From assembly GCA_902729315.2 (NCBI GenBank), contig LR746277.1:3291001-3355000 (forward strand): DNA of 64,000 nucleotides, given 5' to 3'. The position numbers and the translations under genes are program-made. Positions 1-11,487 of the stretch are shown here, one piece after another. Each line of letters opens with the position of its first letter. Within the stretch, counting starts at the first letter, position 1. Below the pieces are notes generated by a model. That model was not told the origin of the DNA. It saw only the letters and a program-made list of their open reading frames with translations, and searched no databases. Source of the DNA: Spirodela intermedia (lineage: Eukaryota > Streptophyta > Magnoliopsida > Alismatales > Araceae).

Positions 1-3000
1 TTATCACAAAACAATAAGGTTGGATCTGAATGTTTAATGGTGTTATTCGGACGTTTAATGTGCAAGTTCTTGAATGGAGGAAGTTTCGGCATTATCTGGC
101 AAGAAGTACTAGGCGTAGATCAATATTCACTAGCTACTTAAGACTTTGGCACAATGTGTTCTTTCCTGGACTTATTATCCTAATGCATGATTGGATGAAA
201 TGGCTAAACTATTCTACAGAACTACCTTAGGGTTGACTTTCATAATATTATCATAGAATTTAAGAGGGTTGACTAAGGTAAGATCAAGTGCTTTTATTTT
301 AGGATTTGAACATCGACTATATGCAATAAATAAGTGGATCAACAAGATTAGGGGTCTCCACTATCAATAAATCGACTATATGCAAATAAAGTGGGATCTC
401 ACCATACACTGATGACCAGCTATGAAAAGAAGTGGATCTATCTATAAATCATCGAACAACAATGTTGTAAGATAATATTAAAAATAAGTTCAACTTCAGA
501 AGAAAGAAGATTTAGAGATATCATTGTCACCAAAGTAGGCATTGAGCAGTAGAGTAACACACGCTGAAGCTGGACCTCACTTGTGGATAGTTGACTAGAT
601 GTTGATTGTTGACTAAGTCTACTTGGTTGAGTATGTGGACACTCGGACCAGGTGAGGTGGGCTGGTGCGGACCAAGCGACCCGAAATGACTCTGTTCAGT
701 GAGATGGGCTAACGTATACCTGGCCGTCTGGATCGGTGAGGTGGTCTGGTCCGGATCTGACGGTCCAGAATGGTTCGAATCGGAGGAACAAGCTGGCACG
801 AACCGAATAATCTGAAGTGGTTTGGACCGGCAAAACGGCCTGGCACGAACCGGGCGGCCGAGCTGGTTTGGGGCGGGCGGAAATGGGCCGTTCAGATCGG
901 ATAGTTCTAGGCTCAAGAATCAGCGGGAATTAAGCCTAACTAGTAACACGATAACGGAATGTCCCAAAGGTTGGATCGGGCGGCTGCGGAATGGGAGGGG
1001 GGTGAGGATGGGCATCAATAGCGGTGGACGGCTGCAGATGACGGCAGGGATCTTTGACAACGGACGAAGAGGGATGGTGGGCTGGCGGCGGTCGATAACG
1101 ATGGATGGTGGCTGGAGGATGAAGGATGGAGACAGCGGAGGTGGCGGCAGTGGCGGAGGTGGTGGAAAGGACAGTGGTGGTCGATGACCGCGGCGGAAAT
1201 GATCAACGGAGGTGAAACATGAAGGGTGGCGGATGGACGGCAGTTCAGGATGGACAACGGTGGATGGAGGTGGTGGAGGAAGGCGGCAACGGACGGCGGT
1301 GGTTGGTGATAGATGGCAGCAACAGCAGTGGGATGGATAGATGACCCTCACAGCCTCTTCTTTTAGAGCGATACGACGTAAATCTCCAATGAACTTCATC
1401 TTCTTCTCTGATCGTTCTATGGCTGCATGATGTTATTTATAACCTCTCTAATGATTAAAAGTAGAAACAAATACTTAACGAGGGAAATTACGCCTCTATG
1501 AGCTTGGGCCGATATGCTGACGTTGTGGAGGTGCTGGCCCGTTTCTTCGATCCCCATTAAAAGTACATAAGACCCTGAAAAAACTTTCGGTGTGAAGGTA
1601 AGGAAACGAATCAGATCTATAAAACTTTTAGCTCCAAGGGTGAAGAAAAAAGTTCCTCGCCTAACTCTATTCTTCACATACTCGAGCATCCCATAAACTG
1701 CTTGCATGACATTAAACCTCCTTAGGAAGTTCACCATGCAGGAATGCATTGCTGATTCAATAAAGTTGCCAAAAAGAAAATGTGATCGTCTTAGATCGGC
1801 CAACCACAACACGTGCTTAAGATCTAACCTATAAAGAAAATATACCCAACGCATTCACATACTGGATTTGGAATGTAGTATGGGCTGATTAGAAGCTTGG
1901 AGGCCACTTTTCTTATTATGTGATTGTCTACACTATCCGTACAAAAATATATCTTTTTCCTTCTCTTCTTCCTCCTTATATAGGGAGATGTGACCAGAGT
2001 TGTGTATACGGTCGAAGTCAAAGACGACTCTTTTGTGCTCTCTAGAATCTAGCTCTACGCCTAATGGAAATATGTGTTTGGCAAGAAAAGACAAAAGAAG
2101 GACCATGCTAACCATGTTCTTTCACTTCCAGATTTCAAGTATGTAATGATAAATAAAATTAGAAGAGAGGATCAAGACTAGACATAATAAGCTTTGAGGT
2201 TATGAGTTTTTTGCTCAGTTCTATAAAGCAGAAAGGAACTGTTCATTTGGATATCCTTATTTCTTTTGTAAGAATAAAAGGACAAATCTAGGTCCCCAGA
2301 ATACTCTCACATCAAATAACCAAGTTAAAAGATATTGTATTTGTTGAGATATAATAATTTAATGACCTTTTTTTGCTACACTATTAATTGCCATGTTTCA
2401 TGTGAAATTATCTTCACGCTAGGAATATATGAGTTGATGCTCCGTGATGAAGTAGCTATGAACTTGAATGTTGATCCCTAATTGGTTCACAATTGATGTT
2501 GAAAAGACAAACTTTTGTGAAAGTTTAGCCTTTGAGTCATGAGCAGCTTGAGATTTCATTGAGAGAGATGAGGCCAATGATATCATTGTAGTAAACTTTG
2601 AGGCAGAGATGGAAAGACTATAATTCAGTTTGTTGTGGAGAAATCGTGTTGAGACATAAAATCTAAATCGGTTTATTTAATTAAAAAAGTAAAATTATTA
2701 TAAAATATACACAATATTTCATTTTAATTTGAAATACTATTTATCTGTCTTTGAAGTTTATTTCTGATAGTTCAATTGCAGCATAGATTGGATCTGAACG
2801 CCTGGCCCGTTTGATTATATAGCGGATCAACATAATACACGGAAATGAAATTAAGTTGGGGCTATTAGTAGGTTATCGAATCCCTATTTTGTTCCTCAGT
2901 CATGTTGCTAACGTTCGGCTCCTATCTAGTCAAGTGCTGACCGTGAAATTTAAATGGGCAGGAAACGGTTGGGTTTAGTAATTAGGGGCCAGATCATGTC

Positions 3001-3200
3001 ACAGTCACAACGTTCTTTCATAGTAGCTAATGAAGTTGGCTTCGGGTTCTAAAATACGGGGCGGCCCAGTAACACACGAAGAGCTGACTCGATGATAGGC
3101 CCTTGCTGCCTTTGATGTAAGGGAATCTGGATAAGCAGGAAGATTTTCCGATGTCAATTTCTTGCCGTACTGAAAGGAACGGGAAGCAAGTCAACGGATC
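1..3200. other. Intergenic region upstream of AP1, no gene supported
   Basis: No reading frame here resembles a protein family I know. The segment at about 620-1340 is GC-rich and strongly purine-biased (GGTGG/GGCGG-rich), then returns to AT-rich DNA; its look is similar to the interior of the solo LTR at 42719-43773, so it may be part of an old LTR. On the - strand a TATA-like CTATATAAGG lies near 1976-1985, in sequence that could be another LTR or promoter fragment. The rest (2100-3000) is AT-rich and featureless to my reading. Confidence 0.4.
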
Positions 3201-3214
3201 GGCGTAGCCCCAGC

Positions 3215-3239
3215 GAGAGAGAGAGAGAGAGAGAGAGAG
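3215..3239 (+). repeat. (GA)n microsatellite upstream of AP1
   Basis: An uninterrupted GA dinucleotide run ends about 480 bp before the AP1 start codon. Comparable GA or CT tracts precede AP2, AP4, AP5 and AP7. In plants such tracts can be bound by GAGA-binding BBR/BPC proteins, but nothing here shows binding. Confidence 0.9.
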
Positions 3240-3679
3240 GGAGCGAGGAAGAATTAAGTTCCCTGATCGGCAGGATTTCATTCTCTCGTAGTCAAAGTCA
3301 GAATGGGGGAGGATAGATCTTGGCTGAGAAATATTTTTATTAAAAATATGAACGTTATTTTCGGAAATTAAGCGTAAACGTTGAAGAACTGGTCAAATTG
3401 CGCAGCCGAATTCAATTTTGACGGGTGGAAACGAGATGGAATAATCCAATAAAGGATGGCCATAGCTTTCCAGTTCTTAATTCCTGAGGTACTAAACGAA
3501 CTAAGCTAATTGGTGGGCCCACGGACTCGACTCACTGGCGTTGCAAGTTTGAAAAACTGGCCCAGAAACGGCCTTGTCTCTCTCACAATACCACACCGCC
3601 ATAGAAATGGCATCTTTCCGGGATGGTTCATGCTGGTATGTCGGTTTGACTTCTGCAAGGTGTCTACAGGAAACAAGCC

Positions 3680-3686
3680 TATAAAG
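3680..3686 (+). promoter_or_regulatory. AP1 TATA box
   Basis: TATAAAG sits 43 bp upstream of the ATG within the context AAACAAGCC-TATAA, which is also found in front of AP2. This implies a very short 5' leader of roughly 10-15 nt. Confidence 0.75.
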
Positions 3687-3722
3687 AGCAATCTCTCTCC
3701 ACGGGGTAGACAAACCACAGCA

Positions 3723-5307
3723 ATGGCAGCCTGTGAGTTACGCTTGTCCTCCGGCATACTGTGGCTGATCCTGTTCTACTTTAGCGGACAGACCTTTGGG
3801 GATGGCACCTTCGCAGCTGTTGAATTTGAGAGTTTGGTACGCTCCGCCAGTTGCTCCCCATCCAAAGGTTGACTCCCTCAGTTAACTTCTGTCCGGAAAA
3901 ATTCGGAATAGTCTTTTCATTCAAGAGTTGGATATTTTCAACCATTTTTTTGTGTGCTCCATCGATATTTCTTATGAAACTCCTTATCTCAAGTCCTAAA
4001 TAGATAATTTATAATTACATGGAATCAATATAACCAAAACTCTCGGTATGAGTCTGACCTATCCATCTCTTGCAGCCCCCAGCCGCAGCTCTCTCCAGGT
4101 AGTCCACCGCAACGGTCCTTGCGCGGCCAAGTCTGTCAGCAAACCCAGCCACCTTCAAATTCTCGTCCAGGATTCCCTGCGAGTCGCTTCACTGCAGGAA
4201 ATAGTTACCGGCGTCTCCCGTGGTAACGATACACTGCTCCTGGGAAGCCAGGTCTCCATCCCCGCGAGGAGTGGCCTCTACCTCGGCACCGGCAACTATG
4301 TCGTTACCGTCGGTTTCGGCACTCCGAGGAGGACCCAGACCGTCATTTTCGATACCGGCAGCGACGTGAACTGGATCCAATGCAGGCCCTGCGTCGTGTC
4401 CTGCTACCGGCAGCAGGAGCCCTTGTTTAACCCCGCGCTCTCTTCCACCTACCGTAATGTCACCTGCTCGGCGTCCGCGTGCGATCAGCTTACCGGGAGC
4501 GATTGCTCGGGCACCACCTGCCTCTATGCTGTGTCTTACGGTGACGGATCCTCCACCGTTGGATTCCTTGCCACGGATACCTTCACGTTGACATCGAGGA
4601 ACGTGTTCAAGAACTTTATATTTGGGTGCGGCCAGAACAACCAGGGGCTCTTTGGGAGGGCCGCCGGGCTGATCGGGCTCGGACGAAGCCGCTACTCGCT
4701 TACTTCGCAGGTGGCCAGCAGGCTCGGCAACATCTTCTCCTATTGTCTCCCTTCCACGAGCAGCTCTACTGGCTTCCTAAACATCGGCAAACCATTGGCG
4801 AGCGCAGTGCGGTATACGCCCTTGCTGACAGATTCACGCGCGCCAGCCTTCTACTTCATCGACCTTATTGGAATAACAGTCGGAGGAACGAAGCTGCCGG
4901 TGTCGGTGACCGTCTTCCGATCTGTCGGCACGATTATAGATTCTGGGACGGTGATCACCCGCCTGCCACCTGCGGCGTACAGCGCACTTCGGACGGCCTT
5001 CCGCGCCGCCATGACGCGGTATGCACTGGCTTCGGCGGTCAGCATACTGGACACCTGCTATGACTTCAGTAAGGTGGCAACCGTGACATATCCGGTGATC
5101 AAGCTCCTGTACTCCGGTCTCGAAGTCACGCTCCCGGCCACTGGGGTGTTCTACGTGATCAGCTCCGCACAGGTCTGCCTGGCGTTCGCCGGGAACTCGG
5201 ACTCTACCCAGGTTGGAATCATCGGCAACGTTCAGCAGAAGACGTTCGAGGTGACCCACGATAATATTGCGAAAAGGATCGGGTTTTCCGTGGGGGCGTG
5301 CACGTAA
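3723..5307 (+). CDS. AP1: secreted nepenthesin-type aspartic protease (family A1B)
   Basis: Pepsin-family endopeptidase expected to enter the secretory pathway and act in apoplast or vacuole. Exon 1 is 3723-3867, the intron 3868-4075 (GT..AG, phase 1) and exon 2 is 4076-5307, giving 458 residues. Residues 1 to about 26 form a signal peptide; the HRNGPC motif begins the propeptide. The catalytic motifs are DTGSD (Asp141) and DSGT (Asp337). The flap motif YGDGSSTVGF is present. A Cys-rich segment following WIQC is the nepenthesin-type insert. The protein ends in GACT where its relatives end in GACS. The second exon alone would begin at an in-frame ATG at 4048 inside the intron, but the shared gene design and the signal peptide argue for the spliced form. 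It is closest to AP2 and resembles the At5g10770-like group; its substrate is unknown. Confidence 0.93.
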
Positions 5308-8306
5308 ATCACCGCGGAGCTTCGGTGGGGTCTCCGAAGTCTAGAAAAAAGTTCAGATCGTTTTCTCTGATGCACTGAAATCGAGTGAATCTTCGGGTTT
5401 TTCTGGTAACTTCGCTCTTCTTGTTCGGGGTTATATTTGAATAAGCTGGTCAAAGCACATATTGGAATACGGTCGATGACTGCTCTGTCGAAATAATCAT
5501 GCATTTGGTGTAATTGGATTTGGGGTTGTAGGCCTCATCGACAAATAAGCGATCCCCTTCGGCTGCGGGCTGGGGATGCAGGGGGTCATGGTTGGGGGTC
5601 ATTGACGTCAAGTCCATACGGTGCACGGTCCGTTTGGAAAGTGAATCAGATAACCAAGGAGTACCTTAATATGAAGATCTGACGAAGGAAGAAGGACGTG
5701 TGTTTGATAGAGGAGAACAGCGCTCGTTCTAGTTGGACTCAATTAGATTATCAACTGAAGAAAACTAAGTTTGACCCGCGGCATAGTTTTCTGCCATATT
5801 ACTTTGGAATATCATTCGATTCAATAACTTTGGAATGTGCTTGGCCTTCAGTCGATCAAAACAAAAAAAGAGTCCAACCAATGAAGAGTGACCTTGAAAT
5901 GAATCAACAAGCCTCTAAATGGTGTATTGAATTCGCGCTATAACGGATTGTAATATATGTTTTCTTGACCATAAAATTTTGATCTCAGGATTTAATCATC
6001 TTGGAATAATAAATAAGAAAGCTGATCACAATGAAGTTGACCTGCCATAGCCGCCGCCGGCAGAACAAGGACCTTGCCACTGGGCTTTGCTTCATCAACT
6101 GGGCTGAGGGTTGGTCCATGAAAAGCTGGCAGCAGCCCAAAACTATCTTTAGAATGTGCGGTATCATGTTTTCTCTGACATATTGAATCGACAGAGCTGG
6201 TTGTAATGCCAGCGCCTCCCCCAGACGAGAACCATTCCCACCTTCCAATCTGCTCCCTCCAAACAACGCTTTTAGTAGCCGCTCCGGGCTGCCGAAAGGC
6301 TTCTACTCTACGGGTGTGGCATTTTAGGAAAAATCGTTATGTTTGGCCTTGGGCTCATTTTATCGTCGATTTTTTCAGAACTCTTCTTTGAAAATTGGCT
6401 AGGCTGTTTATGGCCCATGATGTCCGTATTCTATTAGTTCGCAGATCCTTTTGTCAATTTTTTTTCTTGGATTCTCTGTTGCTTCTAGGTTATTAGTCTT
6501 GGGATAGACCACAAACTTATAACTTATCTCCACTAGTTGGATATTTTTTTCAGTTTATATTTCCAAAGTTATATTGGATTATTTCCATAGTGACACCCCA
6601 AAGTTGAATTTGAATAATAATTTTTCCCTCAAATATTTTGTAAATCAGAAATGTGTCTAGAAGGGTGCCATATTTCGAATATACAAATGAACGAGAATGC
6701 ACTACTGAGTCACCTCACTGCATCGATGATTGTTACCATCACCCTTTTCATTGCCCTCGAATGTATATAGCACCATTGAATCCATTTTTTGAATAGTTTG
6801 TTTTTGCTCCATGGATATGGAAATTTTACTTAAACTTCTCAAGTCTTTCTGATAATTTCTTTTTGTTTCTGAAAAAAAAAGGTTACAATTATGTAAAAGG
6901 ATAATTACTTCATCTAGGGTTTCCAAAAGTCATCATACATGCTGAACCTATTAGACTTTTTTATCAGAACACTTCAAATATTACAGTACTTAATACTTAT
7001 CTTTTGGATGAGATTTACGAGGCTAAAAAATATCTTGTATATTAATAATGACCAGAAAAAATGAAGGGAATAGGATACATTATTATTGAAAGAATATGAT
7101 ACTATATATTAAAAAAGAAACTGATTTTTTTGGTCTAAATTTGAGGTAGAGTTTAGGTATTGTCCCTTGATCTGACAATGTTAGGTCTTAGGAGAAAATA
7201 AAAAGATTTAAAACATTAGGTTGAACCTTGCAGCTCCAATATCGATGCTTGGCCATTACTACTGCTTGTAGAGGTCAAGAGCATCTTTGCGCATGAAGAA
7301 CAAAAAAAGGAAGTTGAGAAGTACAAAGGCCATCACAAAAGGGATCTATACTCACTGTGTCAGTGGAATGATATATAAAGTTTACAGAAAAAATATTAAA
7401 AATTGTAGTTGAGGTTGGGTAATACTAGATTATTTGCTTGCTATCATAGATAGAAGCTTTCTGGAAATTCTCTCCTTAGTTATAGGGCTTAAAATTGTAT
7501 TTCTATCTCTCTTAATTGTCCCCCTTTAAACTTTTGTAAATGCTTTTGATTGGTACATTCAACTTGTGAACTCTTGTGGAATCATGATAATTCATAAGGA
7601 TATATAAAGGCCGTGTGTATCCTCATGGAAGATAATTTTTGATTGAGTGAGCATCATAAAAGCTAGTGAATCACAAGAGATTATACCTCTCTCAATGGAA
7701 CCAATGATAGAAACATAAAAAAATGTATGGGATAGTATTTACGTCGGAAAAAGAAACAGATGTAGAGAGCTTAAGGTCGTAAGAGTACATACAATGTAGA
7801 ATATAGCTGAAATATATATGAAAATATGTGGGAATTGAATACTAGGAAAGTGATGAAACGTGGAATATGATTTCAGATATTTTATTGAACGATTCATGGT
7901 CTAGAGAGTAAATCATTCTTTATTCAATTGTAGATACAATAAATTGTAAGTATTCTTTCTTTTAGAAAGAAAAGCAGTTCATCACAACTAGATGTGCAGT
8001 CAAATAGTAAAACACACATGCGATGTTAGGTGGAGTAGAAAAAAGAAGAAGGAAAGACGGGTCAGTTTTTTCTACCACGATTACCGAAAATGTATATAGC
8101 TAGGGCTCTCTAATTGAGCTTGGATTGATACAACGATGTATCATGATAAATCAGTATGACTCTTGGGAATTCAAGTGCTCCAGGAAAGCTTGGAGATCTT
8201 TTGCACAGACCAAGATTACTGTGGAGTGTTGGAATGCCCCTTGATCTGATGGGACGTTGACTAGGACCTTATTTTAAGTCATTTGGGAGTGATGGAGGGA
8301 GGGAAG
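5308..8306. other. AP1 3' flank and intergenic DNA, no gene
   Basis: The first 300 bp downstream of AP1 align with the AP2 3' flank, so they are part of the duplicated block rather than a separate gene. Beyond this the sequence becomes AT-rich. Short reading frames (for example near 5698-5943 and 6206-6391) have no recognisable motif and are not kept open in the paralogous block. Confidence 0.6.
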
Positions 8307-8324
8307 GAGAGAGAGAGAGAGAGG

Positions 8325-8365
<41 letters not shown>
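8307..8365 (+). repeat. (GA)n microsatellite
   Basis: About 60 bp of GA repeat with a short G-rich interruption. The paralogous position near 17041 has only a GAGAGAGAGA remnant, so the tract expanded in this copy or contracted in the other. Confidence 0.9.
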
Positions 8366-8367
<2 letters not shown>

Positions 8368-8887
8368 TAACTAATTAAAAACCTTTTGACATATCCTCTA
8401 CCTATGATTATCAAGCTTGTGGATATTTTGTGTTTTCATGATCAAGAGTAGAACTTATTGTCATTTAGTTTTCTACTAACCTTTTGAAAGTCTTGTGAAA
8501 GTTAGGGGCTAAGTTAATGCATACTTTTATTTTCGTTGATTTGTAAAATATATCTCACTAGAGAGTGGATTGACCCTTTTTATGAGACTTATTATTGCTT
8601 TTGAGCTCGTTCTACATGAAAAATAAGAGAGATAAAATTACGATAAAAGGATCAATGCTATGATCTTCCCACCTCCCCTCAAAGGGACCAATGTATTGAA
8701 ATTTTCACTGTTGAAATTTACTATTGACTACTTCCTGCATTCATAAATTTATTCGTTCACATTAAAGACTAAAATCTGCACTTGACTCTGAAATCCAAAG
8801 TATGTAAGATTTGGTCTTATACTTCTCTAGTGCCAGTTGTAAACTACGAAAACTAGTATAGAATGTTGGGTGTTTCTGAGAATTATT

Positions 8888-9975
8888 CTATGAGCAAATC
8901 ATACACCTCAATTATCATAGTAAGATATATGGAGATACTAGACTTAAAATAAAGTATTTTTTTATGTCAAAATCTAAAAACATTGGAGCCTGAAATTTAA
9001 CAACATTCATGTGAGCTTACTCTAACACATGCCACACTGAAGTTATATATTTTTGTAGCACTTATTTCAATATAATAAATGCAGGTTAATTAAGAGGATA
9101 TCACAATGGATAACCTTATTTATTTTATTAGTACCTTATCAAAGTATTGATGATATAATAGAATAGTTTATGAGAAAATCATGCACTTCAATTATTTCAT
9201 TAAAATATATACAGATGTTAGTCTTACAATGAATAGTTTTTATGTACAAATCTAAAAATATTTGAACCTAGAATTTAAGTACGTTCATATGCTACATTGA
9301 AGTTAAATATTTTTATAGCACTTTTGTTTGAATGTAATTGATGTAGGGAAATTAAGATGATCATCCCTTTTTTAGGCCTTCTTTATTTTATGAATAATTT
9401 TTTGGTATAATGAAGATATAATATAATAGTCTATGAGCAAATTATACACTTCAATTATCTCATTAAAATATTTTGTGATTCTAGACATACATTAAAGTAG
9501 TTTTATGTTAAATAGACAAGTATTAGTACTTATAATTTAACAGTATCCAACTTGAGGTTACTCTAATGCATGCAACATTGAAGTTATATATTTTTCTAAC
9601 ACTTTATCTAAATAAACTTGATGCAGGCTGATTAAGAGGATTATCTCATTGGATGGACTTTGTCATACATTAATAAAATATTGAGGATAATAAAAGCCTG
9701 ATAAAATCATAAACTTCAATTATGTCATTGAAATATATGGAAATATAAGACTAACAATGACTTTGTTTTTGTGTAAAAATTTACAAATATTGGAACCTAC
9801 AATGAATTACATTCAATTTGAGGTTATTGTAACACGTTCTACATTGAACTTATATGTTTTTATAACACTTTATTTGGAAATAATCGATACAGGTCAGTGC
9901 AGCATGTGTTAGGCTAATCTCATATTAAATGGGGTAGTTACATAATTTATCAAAGTCAATGATGATCCACTTCGA
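8888..9975 (+). repeat. Tandem array of four ~270-bp units
   Basis: Four diverged head-to-tail units can be followed. Each begins near a TATGAG(C/A)AAAT(C/T)AT motif, at about 8889, 9169, 9432 and 9697, with spacings of about 280, 263 and 265 bp. Each unit then shows CA(C/T)TTCAATTAT, AACATTGAAGTTATAT and a TAATTGATGCAGG-like segment in the same order. The paralogous AP2 block has no matching array, so it lies at or beyond the edge of the duplicated block. It has no coding potential. Confidence 0.8.
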
Positions 9976-10104
9976 TCGGTTATTTGATGGTGAAATCATC
10001 AATACCTTGACTAGGAGTGTCCAACTGGGAACAAGTCAACCCCTCAGCGTACCAACAGGTGAGGACGTTTAACCTAAACCTGATTTGATAGGTCTTATCC
10101 ACAG

Positions 10105-10196
10105 GGCGAGAGAAAGACAGGGAGAGTGGGAGACGGAGAGTGAGAGGGAGATAAGGAGAGGGAAAGACAGAGAGAGGGACAGAGGGAGAGGGAGAT

Positions 10197-10262
<66 letters not shown>
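10105..10262 (+). repeat. Long purine (GA-rich) tract upstream of AP2
   Basis: A tract of about 160 bp that is almost entirely purines on the + strand: an irregular GGGAGA/GACAGAGA part followed by a pure (GA)n run from about 10200. It ends about 1.2 kb before the AP2 start codon. The apparent open frame on the - strand is only Leu/Ser repeats from CT triplets and is not a gene. Confidence 0.9.
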
Positions 10263-10266
<4 letters not shown>

Positions 10267-11266
10267 AAGGTGTCCATTATTATTATCTTAAATTAATGAT
10301 AAACTTTGAAGTCATTCTAATTTTGAGAAAGAGAGACGCACGGAAAACAAATGTAATGGACTAGCAGGAAAATTACCGCAGCAGGTTGCAATGAGAATAA
10401 TTAGATCAACTGATTTGATTAATCTGCCGAATCAAGAGCAGGAAAGACTTCTTCCGAAGGATTTTTTTCGGTCGTTAATGCACTAGAGATTACTTGTGCG
10501 TTTGTCTCAGACACACGGGAACTAAAGATAAATAATGCTTTGAGAACTAACGTTGTCCCTCACTATCTTTCAGATCGTCTTCTATATTTGCCGTTTTAGC
10601 TTCGGGACGTATGGGCGTGAGATAACTTTTGCGAGCGTGGTCCATCGTTTCACTTTGCGATACTAAGACTCTTGTGATTCGTTCTCTCCACATGGTGTGT
10701 GGTGTCACGGGTGCAGTACATTCGTAGCTTGAGAAACTGTTGTCTGCACCATTTAAAGGAAGGAAGACAAACTTTGGCAAGCTTCCTCTTTAGAGAGGAG
10801 GCCAACCCATCTCTTTTTGGATTCTTTTTAAGTTTATAGTTTCTTCTGTAGTGTAGTTCCTCTTTTCTCACTCTCATTCCATGGATTTCTGTAGTTTTAT
10901 GTTTAGACCACTGGATAAAATTTTTGTTTTTGGATTCTCTTCACGTTTGTAGAGTTCTTGTACCTTTTAGTTTTTGAGAGTAGCTCTTCCTGGTGAAGTA
11001 GAGAGTTCCCGAACCGCGTAAAATATAATCTCCTCTTCATTTCTCAGTTGAATCGTCTCGTATTTTCTATATTCTCGTTGCTCAATCGGTTCATATATTC
11101 TTGCGAAGGGATACGTGTCAGGAGTGTCAACTACCTCATCGTGGGTACGTACCTTTCCCAGAACATTTTGCACAAAGCGCAGGAAGCGTCGGGAGACCTA
11201 ACGCATTCATAAATACTCGCATGTGCGTCGGCGACCTTGGAAATTCGAGGACTTATTTGTTTAAAG
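10263..11266. other. AP2 upstream intergenic region, no gene
   Basis: I see no gene. Several 60-100-residue frames exist on both strands but carry no family motif. The segment nearer AP2 contains the promoter-proximal sequence shared with AP1 and AP3. Confidence 0.5.
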
Positions 11267-11275
11267 AGACGTCTA
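11267..11275 (+). promoter_or_regulatory. Shared AGAGACGTC motif upstream of AP2
   Basis: AGAGACGTC occurs about 220 bp upstream of the AP2 ATG, and again about 220 bp upstream of the AP3 ATG (near 27422-27430), within otherwise similar promoter sequence. The ACGT core is of the type recognised by plant bZIP factors; its conservation may simply reflect common descent of the promoters. Confidence 0.4.
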
Positions 11276-11436
11276 CAATGTCTAAACTCACTGGCTTTGA
11301 AAGTTCGAAAAACTGGCGCAGAAACCGTCTTGTCGCTTTCACTATGCACATGCCGCCATGGAAACGCCATATTTGCAAGATGATTGATGCCTGTACTCTA
11401 CTTTGACTTCTGCCAGTTGTCTGCAAGAAACAAGCC

Positions 11437-11443
11437 TATAAGG
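11437..11443 (+). promoter_or_regulatory. AP2 TATA box
   Basis: TATAAGG lies 51 bp upstream of the AP2 ATG in the same AAACAAGCC context as the AP1 box. Confidence 0.7.
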
Positions 11444-11487
11444 AGCCTTCTTTCCGAGCGGTGTCGACGCGAAACCATACCACAGCG

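Larger units (their letters stand above)
3500..8880 (+). repeat. Duplication block A1 (contains AP1), paralogous to 11280-17650
   Basis: The promoter, gene, 3' flank and several kilobases of downstream noncoding DNA can be aligned by eye to the block around AP2. Matching landmarks are the AAACAAGCC-TATA promoter, the 3' flank with TTATATTTGAATAAG, the segment near 7260-7360 matching 14490-14580, the segment near 7390-7480 matching 15650-15740, the one near 8190-8500 matching 16930-17200, and the one near 8760-8870 matching 17490-17630. The copies differ by many substitutions and by the insertions listed separately. Confidence 0.8.

Noticed and set aside
920-1399. 159-codon Pro/His/Arg-rich open frame on the - strand
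   Set aside because: It arises from GGTGG-type low-complexity sequence and has no domain; more likely part of an old LTR.
1417-2115. Possible endogenous pararetrovirus promoter on the - strand (CTATATAAGG with upstream GACG-type motifs)
   Set aside because: Only short, common motifs support it; no coding sequence of such a virus was recognised nearby.
4626-5259. Long open frames overlapping AP1 on other frames and on the - strand
   Set aside because: They are shadows of GC-rich protease coding sequence; the same occurs over AP4, AP6 and AP7 and none carries a family motif.
10095-10277. Leu/Ser-repeat open frame on the - strand
   Set aside because: It is the translation of a (CT)n microsatellite.
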